Positions 40,655 to 48,701 of a DNA stretch of 64,000 nt are shown one piece after another (within the stretch, counting starts at the first letter, position 1; the number at the start of each line of letters is the position of its first letter). The notes beneath the pieces were generated by a model, which had not been told where the DNA came from, searched no databases, and saw nothing but the letters and a program-made list of their open reading frames with translations. This DNA comes from Streptomyces sp. NBC_00582 (GTDB taxonomy: Bacteria > Actinomycetota > Actinomycetes > Streptomycetales > Streptomycetaceae): contig NZ_CP107772.1 in the NCBI RefSeq assembly GCF_036345155.1, forward strand, positions 1,054,001 through 1,118,000, in the 5' to 3' direction. The position numbers and the translations under genes are program-made.

Positions 40655-41278
40655 TCAGACGAACGCCGGTGCGGGAGCGGGCAGACAGGGAGTGATGTTG
40701 CGCCACGCCCGCTCGACGTATTCCTCCTTCTCACCGACCGGGGCGACATAGTGCAGTGCGCTTTCGGCGGCGTCGGCGCCCTCGAGGCGGGCGATGATCC
40801 AGGCCGCGAGGTAGTGCGAGGCGAGGCAGCCGCCCGCGGTGGCGATGTTGTCCTTGGCGTAGAAGGGCTGGTTGAGCACCTCGACGCCGGCGGCGACGAC
40901 CCAGGGCCTGGTGGTCAGGTCGGTGCATGCCGGGATGTCGTTGAGCAGGCCGAGCTTGGCCAGCACGAGCGCGCCGGAGCACTGGGCGGCGATGAGCTGG
41001 CGCGTGGGGTCGAGGCCGCGCAGGATGTTCATGATCGCCGGGTCTTCGACGACCTCGCGCGTGGCGATGCCACTGCCGACGATGACGGCGTCGGCGGCGC
41101 AGGCCTCTTCGAGAGTGGACATCTGCTCGATGGTCACTCCGTTCATCGACGTCACCCGGGGGCTGGGCGTGGCGACGGTGACGCGCCAGTCGTCGGTCCT
41201 GACACGGTTGAGCACACCGAGCGCGATCAGGGAGTCGAGTTCGTTGTAGCCGTCGAAGGTGAGGATGGCGATGTGCAC
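40655..41278 (-). CDS. DJ-1/PfpI family protein
   Basis: 207 aa. It shows the start HIAILTFDGYNELDSLIALGVLNRV and the conserved nucleophile elbow LIAAQCSGALVLAKLGLL (Cys). The segments VEDPAIMNILRGLDPTRQ and TAGGCLASHYLAAWIIARLEG match isonitrile-hydratase/AraC-like-amidase-type DJ-1 proteins. The function could be isonitrile hydration, glyoxalase-like activity or a stress chaperone role; sequence does not decide. It is divergent from a MocR-like regulator 88 bp away. Confidence 0.85.
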   Translation of the reverse strand: MHIAILTFDGYNELDSLIALGVLNRVRTDDWRVTVATPSPRVTSMNGVTIEQMSTLEEACAADAVIVGSGIATREVVEDPAIMNILRGLDPTRQLIAAQCSGALVLAKLGLLNDIPACTDLTTRPWVVAAGVEVLNQPFYAKDNIATAGGCLASHYLAAWIIARLEGADAAESALHYVAPVGEKEEYVERAWRNITPCLPAPAPAFV

Positions 41279-41342
41279 GTCGGCTGTCCTTCCGTGGGAG
41301 TGGGTCTCGACGGTAGGGACCCGCGAACAGGACAGTCAAAGA

Positions 41343-41359
41343 ATTGTCATGGATACAAT
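41343..41359. promoter_or_regulatory. Candidate operator/-10 region between DJ-1 and MocR genes
   Basis: ATTGT-CATGGAT-ACAAT is an inverted repeat. TACAAT (41354-41359) fits a -10 box 8 bp before the ATG at 41367, consistent with a leaderless or very short leader. MocR regulators often bind direct or inverted repeats at their own promoter. Confidence 0.45.
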
Positions 41360-41366
41360 CCGGTGC

Positions 41367-42704
41367 ATGGCGGCCTCGCGATACAAACTCCTGGTCGACG
41401 CGCTCGCGTCCGACATCCGGGCAGGACGGCTCGCCGCGGGCACGCGGCTGCCGACCCACCGCGGGCTCGCCGCCCGTGAGGGGATCGCCGTGGTGACCGC
41501 GACCCGGGTGTACGCCGAGCTGGAAGCGATGGGCCTGGTGAGCCGGGAACAGGGCCGCGGCACCTTCGTGCGGGACATCGCGGTTCCCGCCGGTCACGGC
41601 ATCGATCAGCAAGTCATCGCCACGGATGCGGTCGACCTCAACTTCAACTATCCGTCGCTGCCGGGCCAAGCCGATCTCCTGCGGAAGGCTCTCCGCGAAG
41701 TGGCCGCCTTCGGTGAACTCGACTCGCTGCTGCGCTACCAACCCCATCGAGGGCGCCCCCAGGACAGAGCCACGGTCGCACGGCACCTGAGGCGACGGGG
41801 AATCACCGCCGACGCGGAGCAGATCCTCATCGTCAACGGTGCGCAGCACGGCTTGGCCATCACCGTCATGGCCGCGCTCGACGCCGGCGACGTCGTCGCG
41901 GTCGACGCACTCACCTACCCGGGTTTCAAGGTGCTCGCGCAGGCCTTTCATCTCGACCTGGAGCCGCTGCCCACCACCGCCGACGGACCGGATCTCGACG
42001 CTCTCGAGAAGCTGTGCGCGACCCGCCCCGTGCGCGCGATCTACACCATGCCCACCCTGCACAACCCTCTGGGGTGGGTCATGCCGGCGGCCGACCGCAC
42101 CCGTCTGATCGAGATCGCTCGGCGGCACGGTCCGCTCATCATCGAAGACGGCGCCTACGCCTACCTGGTCGAGGACCCTCCACCGCCCCTGGCCGCAAGC
42201 GCCCCCGACATCACCGTCCATGTCTCGGGACTGTCCAAGAACCTGGCCACCGGCCTGCGGGTCGGCTTCGTCGTCGCCCCGCCGTCAAGGGTGCCGTCGC
42301 TCGAACGCGCGATTCGGGCGACCACCTGGAACACCCCGGCCCTCACCACCGCGATCGCCTGCCGCTGGCTCGACGACGGCACGGTGGAGCGCCTGGAAGC
42401 GCACAAGCGAGACGACGCCAGGGCCCGCCAAGCACTCGCGAGACAAGAACTCGCGGGCCTCTCGCTCATCAGCCACCCCTCGTCCTACTTCGTATGGCTG
42501 ACGCTGCCCGAGGGCGCACGCGCCGATCGCCTGACCGCCACCCTTGCGCGCCGGCACATCTCGGTCAGCACAGCGGAGCCCTTCACCACCTCGCAGCACA
42601 CACCGCAGGCGCTCCGCCTCGCTCTCGGCTCGACCGATCCGGACAGTCTCCGGTCGACGCTGCGCACCGTACGACGAGTCGTCCTCGAGGACGCCTGCCT
42701 CTGA
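41367..42704 (+). CDS. MocR-like GntR-HTH / class I aminotransferase fusion regulator
   Basis: 445 aa from the ATG at 41367; an ATG 18 bp upstream lies inside the candidate operator. Residues 1-75 are a GntR winged helix (YKLLVDALASDIRAGRLAAGTRLPTHRGLAAREGIAVVTATRVYAELEAMGLVSREQGRGTFV). The rest is a fold-type I aminotransferase with PTLHNPLGWVMP and PLP-binding Lys 291 in VHVSGLSKNLATGLRVGF. MocR proteins sense PLP or an amino-compound and usually control a divergent gene, here the DJ-1 protein. Confidence 0.92.
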   Translation: MAASRYKLLVDALASDIRAGRLAAGTRLPTHRGLAAREGIAVVTATRVYAELEAMGLVSREQGRGTFVRDIAVPAGHGIDQQVIATDAVDLNFNYPSLPGQADLLRKALREVAAFGELDSLLRYQPHRGRPQDRATVARHLRRRGITADAEQILIVNGAQHGLAITVMAALDAGDVVAVDALTYPGFKVLAQAFHLDLEPLPTTADGPDLDALEKLCATRPVRAIYTMPTLHNPLGWVMPAADRTRLIEIARRHGPLIIEDGAYAYLVEDPPPPLAASAPDITVHVSGLSKNLATGLRVGFVVAPPSRVPSLERAIRATTWNTPALTTAIACRWLDDGTVERLEAHKRDDARARQALARQELAGLSLISHPSSYFVWLTLPEGARADRLTATLARRHISVSTAEPFTTSQHTPQALRLALGSTDPDSLRSTLRTVRRVVLEDACL

Positions 42705-42739
42705 ACTCCCCACCCGGACAGAGCTCTCCGGAACAGCTT

Positions 42740-42908
42740 CGAAACATTCGGAATGCGCAAGGGTCTTTTGATCCATTCATGAGAGCGCTCTCAGTGCCGG
42801 CCATGGCCACCTCGCCCGAAATCACCCACTGAACAGGCATGTTCGGGTCGCGACAAAGGGTCGGGCAATCCGAACGTTTCGAAACAGACGCCGAAACTGT
42901 TGACAGTT
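42740..42908. promoter_or_regulatory. Cluster of palindromes upstream of xylanase
   Basis: In the 270-bp gap before the xylanase I see CGAA-ACA-TTCG (42740-42750), TGAGAGCGCTCTCA (42780-42793, similar to the LacI-type CebR operator TGGGAGCGCTCCCA), CGAA-CGT-TTCG (42871-42881) and AACTGT-TG-ACAGTT (42895-42908, overlapping TTGACA at 42900). The CGAA-N3-TTCG form resembles operators reported for xylan regulators in Streptomyces. These fit carbon-source repression. Confidence 0.55.
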
Positions 42909-42973
42909 GGCAGGGGCATACCAACACTCCCGGTGAGCAGAGCCGACCCCTTTCCGAAGGAGGAAGCACGCGT

Positions 42974-43966
42974 ATGAACGGCACACCCGCACACGTCCGC
43001 TCATGGTGGCTCACCCGTTTCCGGCGGACCCTCAGCGGTGTCTGCACCCTGCTGCTGGTCACCGCCGCCGCACTGATCCTGCCGGGTACCGCCCACGCCG
43101 ACACGGTCATCACCACGAACCAGACCGGCACCGACAACGGCTACTACTACTCGTTCTGGACGGACAGTCCGGGAACGGTCTCCATGAACCTGGGCTCCGT
43201 CGGCGGGTACAGCACCTCCTGGAGCAACACCGGCAACTTCGTGGCCGGCAAGGGCTGGAGCACCGGCGGGCGCCGGAGCGTGACCTACTCGGGCAGCTTC
43301 AACCCGTCCGGCAACGCGTATCTGGCCCTCTACGGATGGACGTCGAACCCGCTCGTCGAGTACTACATCGTCGACAACTGGGGCACCTACCGGCCCACGG
43401 GAACGTTCATGGGCACGGTCACCAGCGACGGCGGCACGTACGACATCTACAAGACGACCCGCTACAACGCCCCGTCCGTCGAGGGCAACAAGACCTTCGA
43501 CCAGTACTGGAGCGTCCGCCAGTCGAAGAGGACGGGCGGGACCATCACCACCGGCAACCATTTCGACGCCTGGTCCCGCGCCGGGCTGAGGCTGGGCAGC
43601 TTCAGCTACTACATGATCCTCGCCACCGAGGGCTACCAGAGCAGCGGCAGCTCCAACATCACCGTGGGCTCGGCCGGTTCGGGTGGCGGCGGCGGCAGCA
43701 GCGGCTGCACGGCCACCCTCTCGGCGGGCACGCAGTGGAGCGACCGCTACAACCTCAACGTCTCGGTCACCGGCTCCAGCAACTGGACCGTGACCATGAA
43801 CGTCCCCTCCCCCGCGAAGATCCTCTCCACCTGGAACATCAACGCCACCTACCCCAGCGCCCAAGTCCTCACCGCCACACCCAACGGCAGCGGCAACACC
43901 TGGGGCGTCACCGTCCAACCCAACGGCAACTGGACCTGGCCGACCGTCACCTGCGCCGCGGCCTGA
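42974..43966 (+). CDS. xlnB: Secreted GH11 endo-1,4-beta-xylanase with CBM2 module
   Basis: 330 aa from the ATG at 42974 (AAGGAGGAAG upstream). The signal peptide is about 43 residues with RFRR and a hydrophobic core ending AHA-DTV. The GH11 jelly roll (45-230) has catalytic glutamates Glu 129 ([18 protein letters not shown]) and Glu 219 ([12 protein letters not shown]). A Gly/Ser linker leads to a CBM2-type module ([20 protein letters not shown] ... WTWPTVTC) with paired cysteines. It cuts xylan backbone outside the cell. The next gene is a CE4 esterase 42 bp downstream, as in the xlnB-axeA pair of S. lividans. Confidence 0.93.
   Translation: MNGTPAHVRSWWLTRFRRTLSGVCTLLLVTAAALILPGTAHADTVITTNQTGTDNGYYYSFWTDSPGTVSMNLGSVGGYSTSWSNTGNFVAGKGWSTGGRRSVTYSGSFNPSGNAYLALYGWTSNPLVEYYIVDNWGTYRPTGTFMGTVTSDGGTYDIYKTTRYNAPSVEGNKTFDQYWSVRQSKRTGGTITTGNHFDAWSRAGLRLGSFSYYMILATEGYQSSGSSNITVGSAGSGGGGGSSGCTATLSAGTQWSDRYNLNVSVTGSSNWTVTMNVPSPAKILSTWNINATYPSAQVLTATPNGSGNTWGVTVQPNGNWTWPTVTCAAA
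43727..43905 (+). repeat. CBM2-coding direct repeat, copy 1
   Basis: 179 bp identical base for base to 44744-44922, by eye. It covers most of the CBM2 module of the xylanase. Identity at silent positions too points to recent duplication or gene conversion. Confidence 0.9.
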
Positions 43967-44008
43967 GCCCCGTATCCCCGCACGACCGAGGCCGAAGGGC
44001 GACTCCGT

Positions 44009-44983
44009 ATGAAAACCACGCCACACCGCTCCTTACGCTCCCTGATCACGAGATTGGCCGTCGTCGCGCTGGCGGCGGCGAGCGTCCTGACCGTCGACGG
44101 CGGCGCACCGGCGCGGGCCGCCACCTGCAACGGGTACGTCGGGCTCACCTTCGACGACGGCCCGTCCGGCAACACCCCCGCCCTGCTCACCGCGCTGAAG
44201 CAGAACGGGCTGCGGGCCACGATGTTCAACCAGGGGCAGTACGCCGCCGCCAACCCGGCCCAGGTCAAGGCCCAGGTCGACGCCGGCATGTGGGTCGGCA
44301 ACCACAGCTACACCCACCCCCATCTGACCCAGCAGAGCCAGGCGACGATCGACTCGGAGATCTCGCGCACCCAGCAGGCCGTCGCGAACGCGGGCGGCGG
44401 CACGCCCACGCTGTTCCGGCCTCCGTACGGCGAGACCAACGCGACGGTGAAGGCGGTCGAGGCCAAGTACGGGCTCACCGAGATCATCTGGGACGTCGAC
44501 TCACAGGACTGGAACGGCGCCGGCACCGACGCGATCGTGCAGGCCGCCGCCCGGCTCACCAACGGTCAGATCATCCTCATGCACGACTGGTCCGCCAACA
44601 CGCTCGCGGCCATCCCCCGGATCGCCCAGGGGCTGGCGGCACGCGGCCTGTGCGCCGGAATGATCTCCGCGCAGACCGGCCGCGCCGTGGCCCCCGGTGG
44701 CAGCGGCGGTGGGGGCGGTGGCTGCACCGCCACCCTCTCCGCCGGCACGCAGTGGAGCGACCGCTACAACCTCAACGTCTCGGTCACCGGCTCCAGCAAC
44801 TGGACCGTGACCATGAACGTCCCCTCCCCCGCGAAGATCCTCTCCACCTGGAACATCAACGCCACCTACCCCAGCGCCCAAGTCCTCACCGCCACACCCA
44901 ACGGCAGCGGCAACACCTGGGGAGTCACCATCCAGCACAACGGCAACTGGACCTGGCCGACCGTCACCTGCGCCGCGACCTGA
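44009..44983 (+). CDS. axeA: Secreted CE4 acetyl-xylan esterase / polysaccharide deacetylase with CBM2 module
   Basis: 324 aa. A signal peptide of about 38 residues ends APARA-ATC. The NodB-homology domain has the metal-site motifs [15 protein letters not shown] and [15 protein letters not shown], then [22 protein letters not shown] and IILMHDWS. A short Gly/Ser linker joins it to a CBM2 module nearly identical to that of the xylanase. The enzyme removes acetyl groups from xylan so that the xylanase can act. The two genes are co-transcribed; a strong hairpin follows. Confidence 0.93.
   Translation: MKTTPHRSLRSLITRLAVVALAAASVLTVDGGAPARAATCNGYVGLTFDDGPSGNTPALLTALKQNGLRATMFNQGQYAAANPAQVKAQVDAGMWVGNHSYTHPHLTQQSQATIDSEISRTQQAVANAGGGTPTLFRPPYGETNATVKAVEAKYGLTEIIWDVDSQDWNGAGTDAIVQAAARLTNGQIILMHDWSANTLAAIPRIAQGLAARGLCAGMISAQTGRAVAPGGSGGGGGGCTATLSAGTQWSDRYNLNVSVTGSSNWTVTMNVPSPAKILSTWNINATYPSAQVLTATPNGSGNTWGVTIQHNGNWTWPTVTCAAT
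44744..44922 (+). repeat. CBM2-coding direct repeat, copy 2
   Basis: Identical to 43727-43905 over 179 bp. Outside this block the two modules show silent and a few coding differences (for example TVQPNG versus TIQHNG). Confidence 0.9.
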
Positions 44984-45005
44984 GCCCGGTGGCGCGAGTG
45001 CAAGG

Positions 45006-45043
45006 GGTGTGGCGCGGCGGCCCAGGGGCTGCCGCGCCACACC
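45006..45043 (+). terminator. Strong terminator after axeA
   Basis: GGTGTGGCGCGGC pairs perfectly with GCCGCGCCACACC. Inner GGCC/GGCT extends the stem to about 17 bp around a CAGG loop. It begins 22 bp after the axeA stop. The remaining 250 bp to 45297 show no gene. Confidence 0.85.
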
Positions 45044-45297
45044 GGCACCCCTCGTCCGCCGGTGCCTGTGGCCGTCCGAGTGGCGCACATGATCGTCGGG
45101 GAGGGCGGTCGGGCTGGTTCACGAGATCCAGCCGGCGGGCGAGGTGGTATGTCGTAGGGCACGGGACGGCGCCGAACATCTGGCACGTCTCGCCCCGGAG
45201 ACCGCCGCGCCGGGCAACCGAGCCGCCGCCGCGCGGCGCCCCGCTGACGTCGAAGCAACCGTCACGGTGCCTCCGTCGCCCGCCGGGAATCGCCCCC

Positions 45298-46344
45298 TCA
45301 GCCGGTGAACGGACCGGAGGCGACGTCGGGCGGCAGGTTGAACGGTGTGACCACCTGGATCGCCGAAGGGAGGGTCCGCCCGTCGTCCGGCAGCGCCTTG
45401 TGGGCCCGCATGATCGTCTGACAGGCGCGGCGCACGTCCTGACGCAGATCGTGGTGGAGCACCGCGGAGAGACGGCGCTGCCGCAGCAGACGCGTGTTGT
45501 CGTGATCGAGGTCGTGTGCGATGAACGCGGCACACGGCCTCCCCAGGGCGTCGAACGCGTCCAGGGTGGCGAGGTTGCCGCCGCCCATCGAGTAGACCGC
45601 CACGATGTCCTCGTCGCGCTTGAGCGCCTCGAGAACGAGATCGCGCTGGGTGGCGTCCAGCCCGTCGCTGTCCGTGACCTCGACGAGGGAACGCCGGGAG
45701 TCCGCGACGCGCATCGCGCTGCGGAAACCCATCTCACGCTCCTCCTCGCCCCGGAAGGAGCCCCGGCTGATGGTGGTGAGCACCTTGCCGGGCCGGTCGC
45801 CGAGCCACTGTTCGAGCAGGTAGGCGGCGGTGGTGCCCGCGGCGCGGTTGTCGATGCCGACGTACGCCAGGCGCGCGCTGTGGGGCAGGTCGGTCACCAG
45901 GGTGACGACGGGGATGCCGGCCGCGACCAGCCGGTCGACGGCGGCCGCGATCTCCGGCACGTCGGGAGCCTTGAGGATCACGCCCTGGGTGCCCCGCTTG
46001 GCGATCTTGTCCAGGGTGGCGATCAGGTCGCCGGGAGGACAGGTCTCGCGGAAGTGGAACCGTGAGCGGACGACGGCGGGGTGCAGGGAGGGGAGTTCGG
46101 CCTCCAGCGCCTCGCGCACGGCGGTGGAGAAGCGCTCGGGAGCCTGCATCACGATGTCGATCATGAACGTGCGTCCGGCGATCCGGACCTGGGTCTGCTG
46201 GCGGTCCAGGTCCTTGATCGCTTGGTGCACCTCGCGGACGGTGCTCTCGCGTACGTTGCCCCGGTCGTTGAGCACACGGTCGACCGTGGCCGTGCTCAGT
46301 CCGGCCTGACGGGCGATTTCCCTGATCGGATACGGGTGACGCAT
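45298..46344 (-). CDS. LacI-family transcriptional regulator
   Basis: 348 aa. The N-terminal HTH and hinge are IREIARQAGLSTATVDRVLNDRGNVRESTVREVHQAI. The periplasmic-binding-like domain follows with LDKIAKRGTQGVILKAPDVPEI, VVTLVTDLPHSARLAYVGIDNRAAGTTAAYLL and VYSMGGGNLATLDAF. The binding domain resembles PBP1 proteins for monosaccharides or inositol. It is divergent from the SDR gene, its likely target; it could also act on the xylanase promoter. Confidence 0.92.
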   Translation of the reverse strand: MRHPYPIREIARQAGLSTATVDRVLNDRGNVRESTVREVHQAIKDLDRQQTQVRIAGRTFMIDIVMQAPERFSTAVREALEAELPSLHPAVVRSRFHFRETCPPGDLIATLDKIAKRGTQGVILKAPDVPEIAAAVDRLVAAGIPVVTLVTDLPHSARLAYVGIDNRAAGTTAAYLLEQWLGDRPGKVLTTISRGSFRGEEEREMGFRSAMRVADSRRSLVEVTDSDGLDATQRDLVLEALKRDEDIVAVYSMGGGNLATLDAFDALGRPCAAFIAHDLDHDNTRLLRQRRLSAVLHHDLRQDVRRACQTIMRAHKALPDDGRTLPSAIQVVTPFNLPPDVASGPFTG

Positions 46345-46371
46345 GGCTGTTCCCCAGGACGATGATGGTTT

Positions 46372-46395
46372 TTTGATGCACTACTGAGCATTGAA
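46372..46395. promoter_or_regulatory. Candidate operator in LacI / SDR divergent promoter
   Basis: TTTGATGC-N8-GCATTGAA is an imperfect inverted repeat (6 of 8) in an A/T-rich patch of an otherwise G/C-rich gap. It could serve both genes. Confidence 0.3.
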
Positions 46396-46455
46396 TGAGG
46401 GGTCGGGATTCTCAAGACTGGCAAACAGCGGGAACCGTGAAAGGACACAGCACTG

Positions 46456-47217
46456 ATGGGACTGCTCGAGGACAAGGTCGTCCTCGTCAACGGCGGCAGC
46501 CAGGGCGTCGGCGCCGGAGTCGTCCGGGCGGCCCTACGGGAGGGCGCGACCGTCGTCTTCACCGGCCGCCGGGCCGACGTGGGCGAGAAGCTGGCCGCGG
46601 ACACGGGTGCGCGCTTCGTGCGGGCGGACCTCGCCGATCCGGCACAGGCACGCGACAGCGTCGTACGGACCGTGGACGCCCACGGCCGCATCGACTGCCT
46701 CGTCAACGCGGCGGGGCTGACCTCGCGCGGCTCACTGCTCGACACCACTCCGGAGCTGTTCGACCAGCACATCGCGATCAATCTGCGCGCACCGTTCTTC
46801 GCGATGCAGGCGGCGGTGGCCGACATGACGGCGCGTCAGGCGCCCGGCACGATCGTCAACATCGGCTCCAACTGCGCCCACGGTGGGCCACCCCTCCTCG
46901 CGGCCTACTCCGCGGCGAAGGCCGGTCTGGCGGGGCTGACCCGCAACGCCGCCCACGCGCACCGCTGGGACCGCATCCGGATCAACGGCCTCAACATCGG
47001 CTGGACGGACACGGAGGGCGAGGACGCCACGCAGCGTGCCTTCCACGGCGCGGGGGACGACTGGCGGGAGAAGGCCGCCGCGACACTGCCGATGGGCAGG
47101 CTCGGGCAGGTCGACGAGATCGCCGGCTTCGTGGTGTTCCTCCTCTCCGACCGCAGCGGGGTGATGACCGGCTCGGTCATCGACTGCGACCAGATCGTCT
47201 TCGGCGGCCAGGACTGA
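46456..47217 (+). CDS. Short-chain dehydrogenase/reductase (classical SDR)
   Basis: 253 aa. The NAD(P) motif is VVLVNGGSQGVGAGVVRAAL. NAAG is in DCLVNAAGLTS. The catalytic residues are Ser in VNIGSNCAHGG and YSAAKAG (Tyr-x3-Lys). The C-terminal GSVIDCDQIVFGG is typical. An Arg in FTGRRA after strand 2 suggests NADP(H). With the LacI regulator and the truncated Gfo/Idh gene behind it, this was probably a sugar or polyol oxidation operon. The substrate is unknown. GTGAAAGGA precedes the ATG. Confidence 0.92.
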   Translation: MGLLEDKVVLVNGGSQGVGAGVVRAALREGATVVFTGRRADVGEKLAADTGARFVRADLADPAQARDSVVRTVDAHGRIDCLVNAAGLTSRGSLLDTTPELFDQHIAINLRAPFFAMQAAVADMTARQAPGTIVNIGSNCAHGGPPLLAAYSAAKAGLAGLTRNAAHAHRWDRIRINGLNIGWTDTEGEDATQRAFHGAGDDWREKAAATLPMGRLGQVDEIAGFVVFLLSDRSGVMTGSVIDCDQIVFGGQD

Positions 47218-47260
47218 GCGCGCACGAGCACCGGCCCCTGCGACTCGCCGAGGTACGCAC

Positions 47261-47428
47261 GTGACGACGAACGAGCCCCTGCGCATCGGCATCCTGGGCG
47301 CGGCCCGGATCGCCGAGCTCTCCCTGGTGCGCCATCAAAAACGCATCAGCTGTTCCCTGCGCCAGGTGCCCGGGGCCACGGCGTGGGCGCGTTTGAAGGC
47401 TCGGCTGAACGCTTCCTCCGAGTCGTAG
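47261..47428 (+). pseudogene. Gfo/Idh/MocA oxidoreductase, truncated after the first strand-helix
   Basis: From the GTG at 47261 the frame reads LRIGILGAARIAELSLV, the N-terminal Rossmann start of Gfo/Idh/MocA dehydrogenases, and then runs into unrelated sequence antisense to the AraC gene, with a TAG at 47426-47428. Similarity stops near 47330. Intact members are 320-390 aa. The rest was probably removed by the rearrangement that brought in the AraC/DUF4242 segment. Confidence 0.7.
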
Positions 47429-48318
47429 CCGACCCGGTGCGCCACGGTGGCGACCGACTGCCCTGTGGTGGCGAGCAGGTTCTCGGCCAGGTGCATCCGC
47501 CAGTCGGCCAGATAGCGGATCGGCGAGCGGCCGAGGATCCGTCGGAAGCGCTCGTCCAGCACGGACCGGGACACCGCGACCGTGTCGGCGAGCCGCCGCA
47601 CGGTCCAGTGGTGGTCCGGCGCGGCGTGCATACGGGCCAGCACCGGTGCGAGGACCGGGTCGGCGAGCGCGGCCAGCCACCCCGTGTCGATCGCCGGCGC
47701 GGTGGCCAGGTGGAGTCGCAGGGTCTCCAGCAGCACCAGCTCGGGCAGTTTCGTCGCCGTCGGGTCGGTGCGCGGGGCCGGGGAACCGGCCGCCAGGGCG
47801 TAGTCGACGCTGGACCGGATCCATGTCGCCGCCGGCCCCGCGGGCGGGCGCACCACGAAGAGGGGCGGCAGGGCCCGCAGGGCGGGGTCGAACAGCGGAT
47901 GGTCGCTGTGGAGATAGCCGCACACGATGTCGGTGCGTCCGCCGCCCGCGCCGTGCCGAAGCACCGGCAGGGTCCGCCAGGGGGGTGGGTCGAGCAGATC
48001 GAGGATGGGTACCTCCTCCGCCGTCTCGGCTCCGCCCATCGCGTGCTGCTCGCCGTAGGGCACCACGACGACGTCGCCCTCGCGGGCCCACAGGCGTTCA
48101 CCGCCCGGGGCCCGGGCCCAGCACGCCCCGGCGGCGACGATGTGGAAGACGATCAGGCGCCTGGCGCCCGGCCGGAGGATCCGGACCAGCTGGTCGGGGG
48201 CGGGTGACCGGTAGGCCCAGCCCTCCGTGAACTCGGCCCGGAAGAAGAGCGCTCCGTCCAGCCGCAGCCCCCGCAGCGCCGCGTCCGGCGCGGTCCAGGC
48301 CGTCGCGGACCCGGTCAC
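47335..48318 (-). CDS. AraC-family regulator with cupin sensor domain
   Basis: 327 aa from a GTG at 48318; longer starts up to 48435 are possible. The cupin domain has LDGALFFRAEFTEGWAYRSP, FHIVAAGACWARAPGGERLWAREGDVVVVPYGEQHAMGG. The C-terminal double HTH is WTVRRLADTVAVSRSVLDERFRRILGRSPIRYLADWRMHLAENLL and SVATVAHRVGYDSEEAFSRAFKRAHAVAPGTWRR. Such regulators often control a neighbouring oxidoreductase or the DUF4242 gene, which starts 131 bp away on the other strand. Confidence 0.88.
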   Translation of the reverse strand: MTGSATAWTAPDAALRGLRLDGALFFRAEFTEGWAYRSPAPDQLVRILRPGARRLIVFHIVAAGACWARAPGGERLWAREGDVVVVPYGEQHAMGGAETAEEVPILDLLDPPPWRTLPVLRHGAGGGRTDIVCGYLHSDHPLFDPALRALPPLFVVRPPAGPAATWIRSSVDYALAAGSPAPRTDPTATKLPELVLLETLRLHLATAPAIDTGWLAALADPVLAPVLARMHAAPDHHWTVRRLADTVAVSRSVLDERFRRILGRSPIRYLADWRMHLAENLLATTGQSVATVAHRVGYDSEEAFSRAFKRAHAVAPGTWRREQLMRF

Positions 48319-48449
48319 CGCCCCTGTGGAGCAGGCTCCGGGGTCACGGCCAGGAGCCCCGGTCGTGCGGTCATGGCTCTTTCTGCCGGCCGTCACGAGT
48401 ATCAAGTGTGGCACCACCGAGGGTGCCCACCACACGAAGGGAACGCACC

Positions 48450-48701
48450 ATGGCGCTGTATCTCGACGTCCACACGATCAGTGGTGGCGTCACCGCGCAG
48501 GACGCGGCAGCGGCTCACCGGGCGGACCTGCGGACGCAGGACAGGTTCGGGGTCCGCTACCTGCGCTACTGGGTCGACGAACCGGAGGGAAAGGTCTTCT
48601 GCCTCATCGAGGCCCCGTCGGCGGAGGCGGCCGGCGCCGTGCACCGGGAGGCGCACGGCCTGCTCGCCGATGACATCTTCCCCGTTCAGGAGGGGGACTG
48701 A
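48450..48701 (+). CDS. DUF4242 protein, SCO4226-like putative nickel-binding protein
   Basis: 83 aa, a single ferredoxin-like domain: LYLDVHTISGGVTAQDAAAAHRADLRTQ, VRYLRYWVDEPEGKVFCLIEAP, VHREAHGLLADDIFPVQEGD. From memory, SCO4226 of S. coelicolor has the same His-rich pattern and binds nickel. Conserved His in DVHT, AHRAD and VHREAHG are present here. The ATG at 48450 has GAAGGGAA upstream. Its 3' end overlaps the convergent gene by 16 bp. Confidence 0.85.
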   Translation: MALYLDVHTISGGVTAQDAAAAHRADLRTQDRFGVRYLRYWVDEPEGKVFCLIEAPSAEAAGAVHREAHGLLADDIFPVQEGD

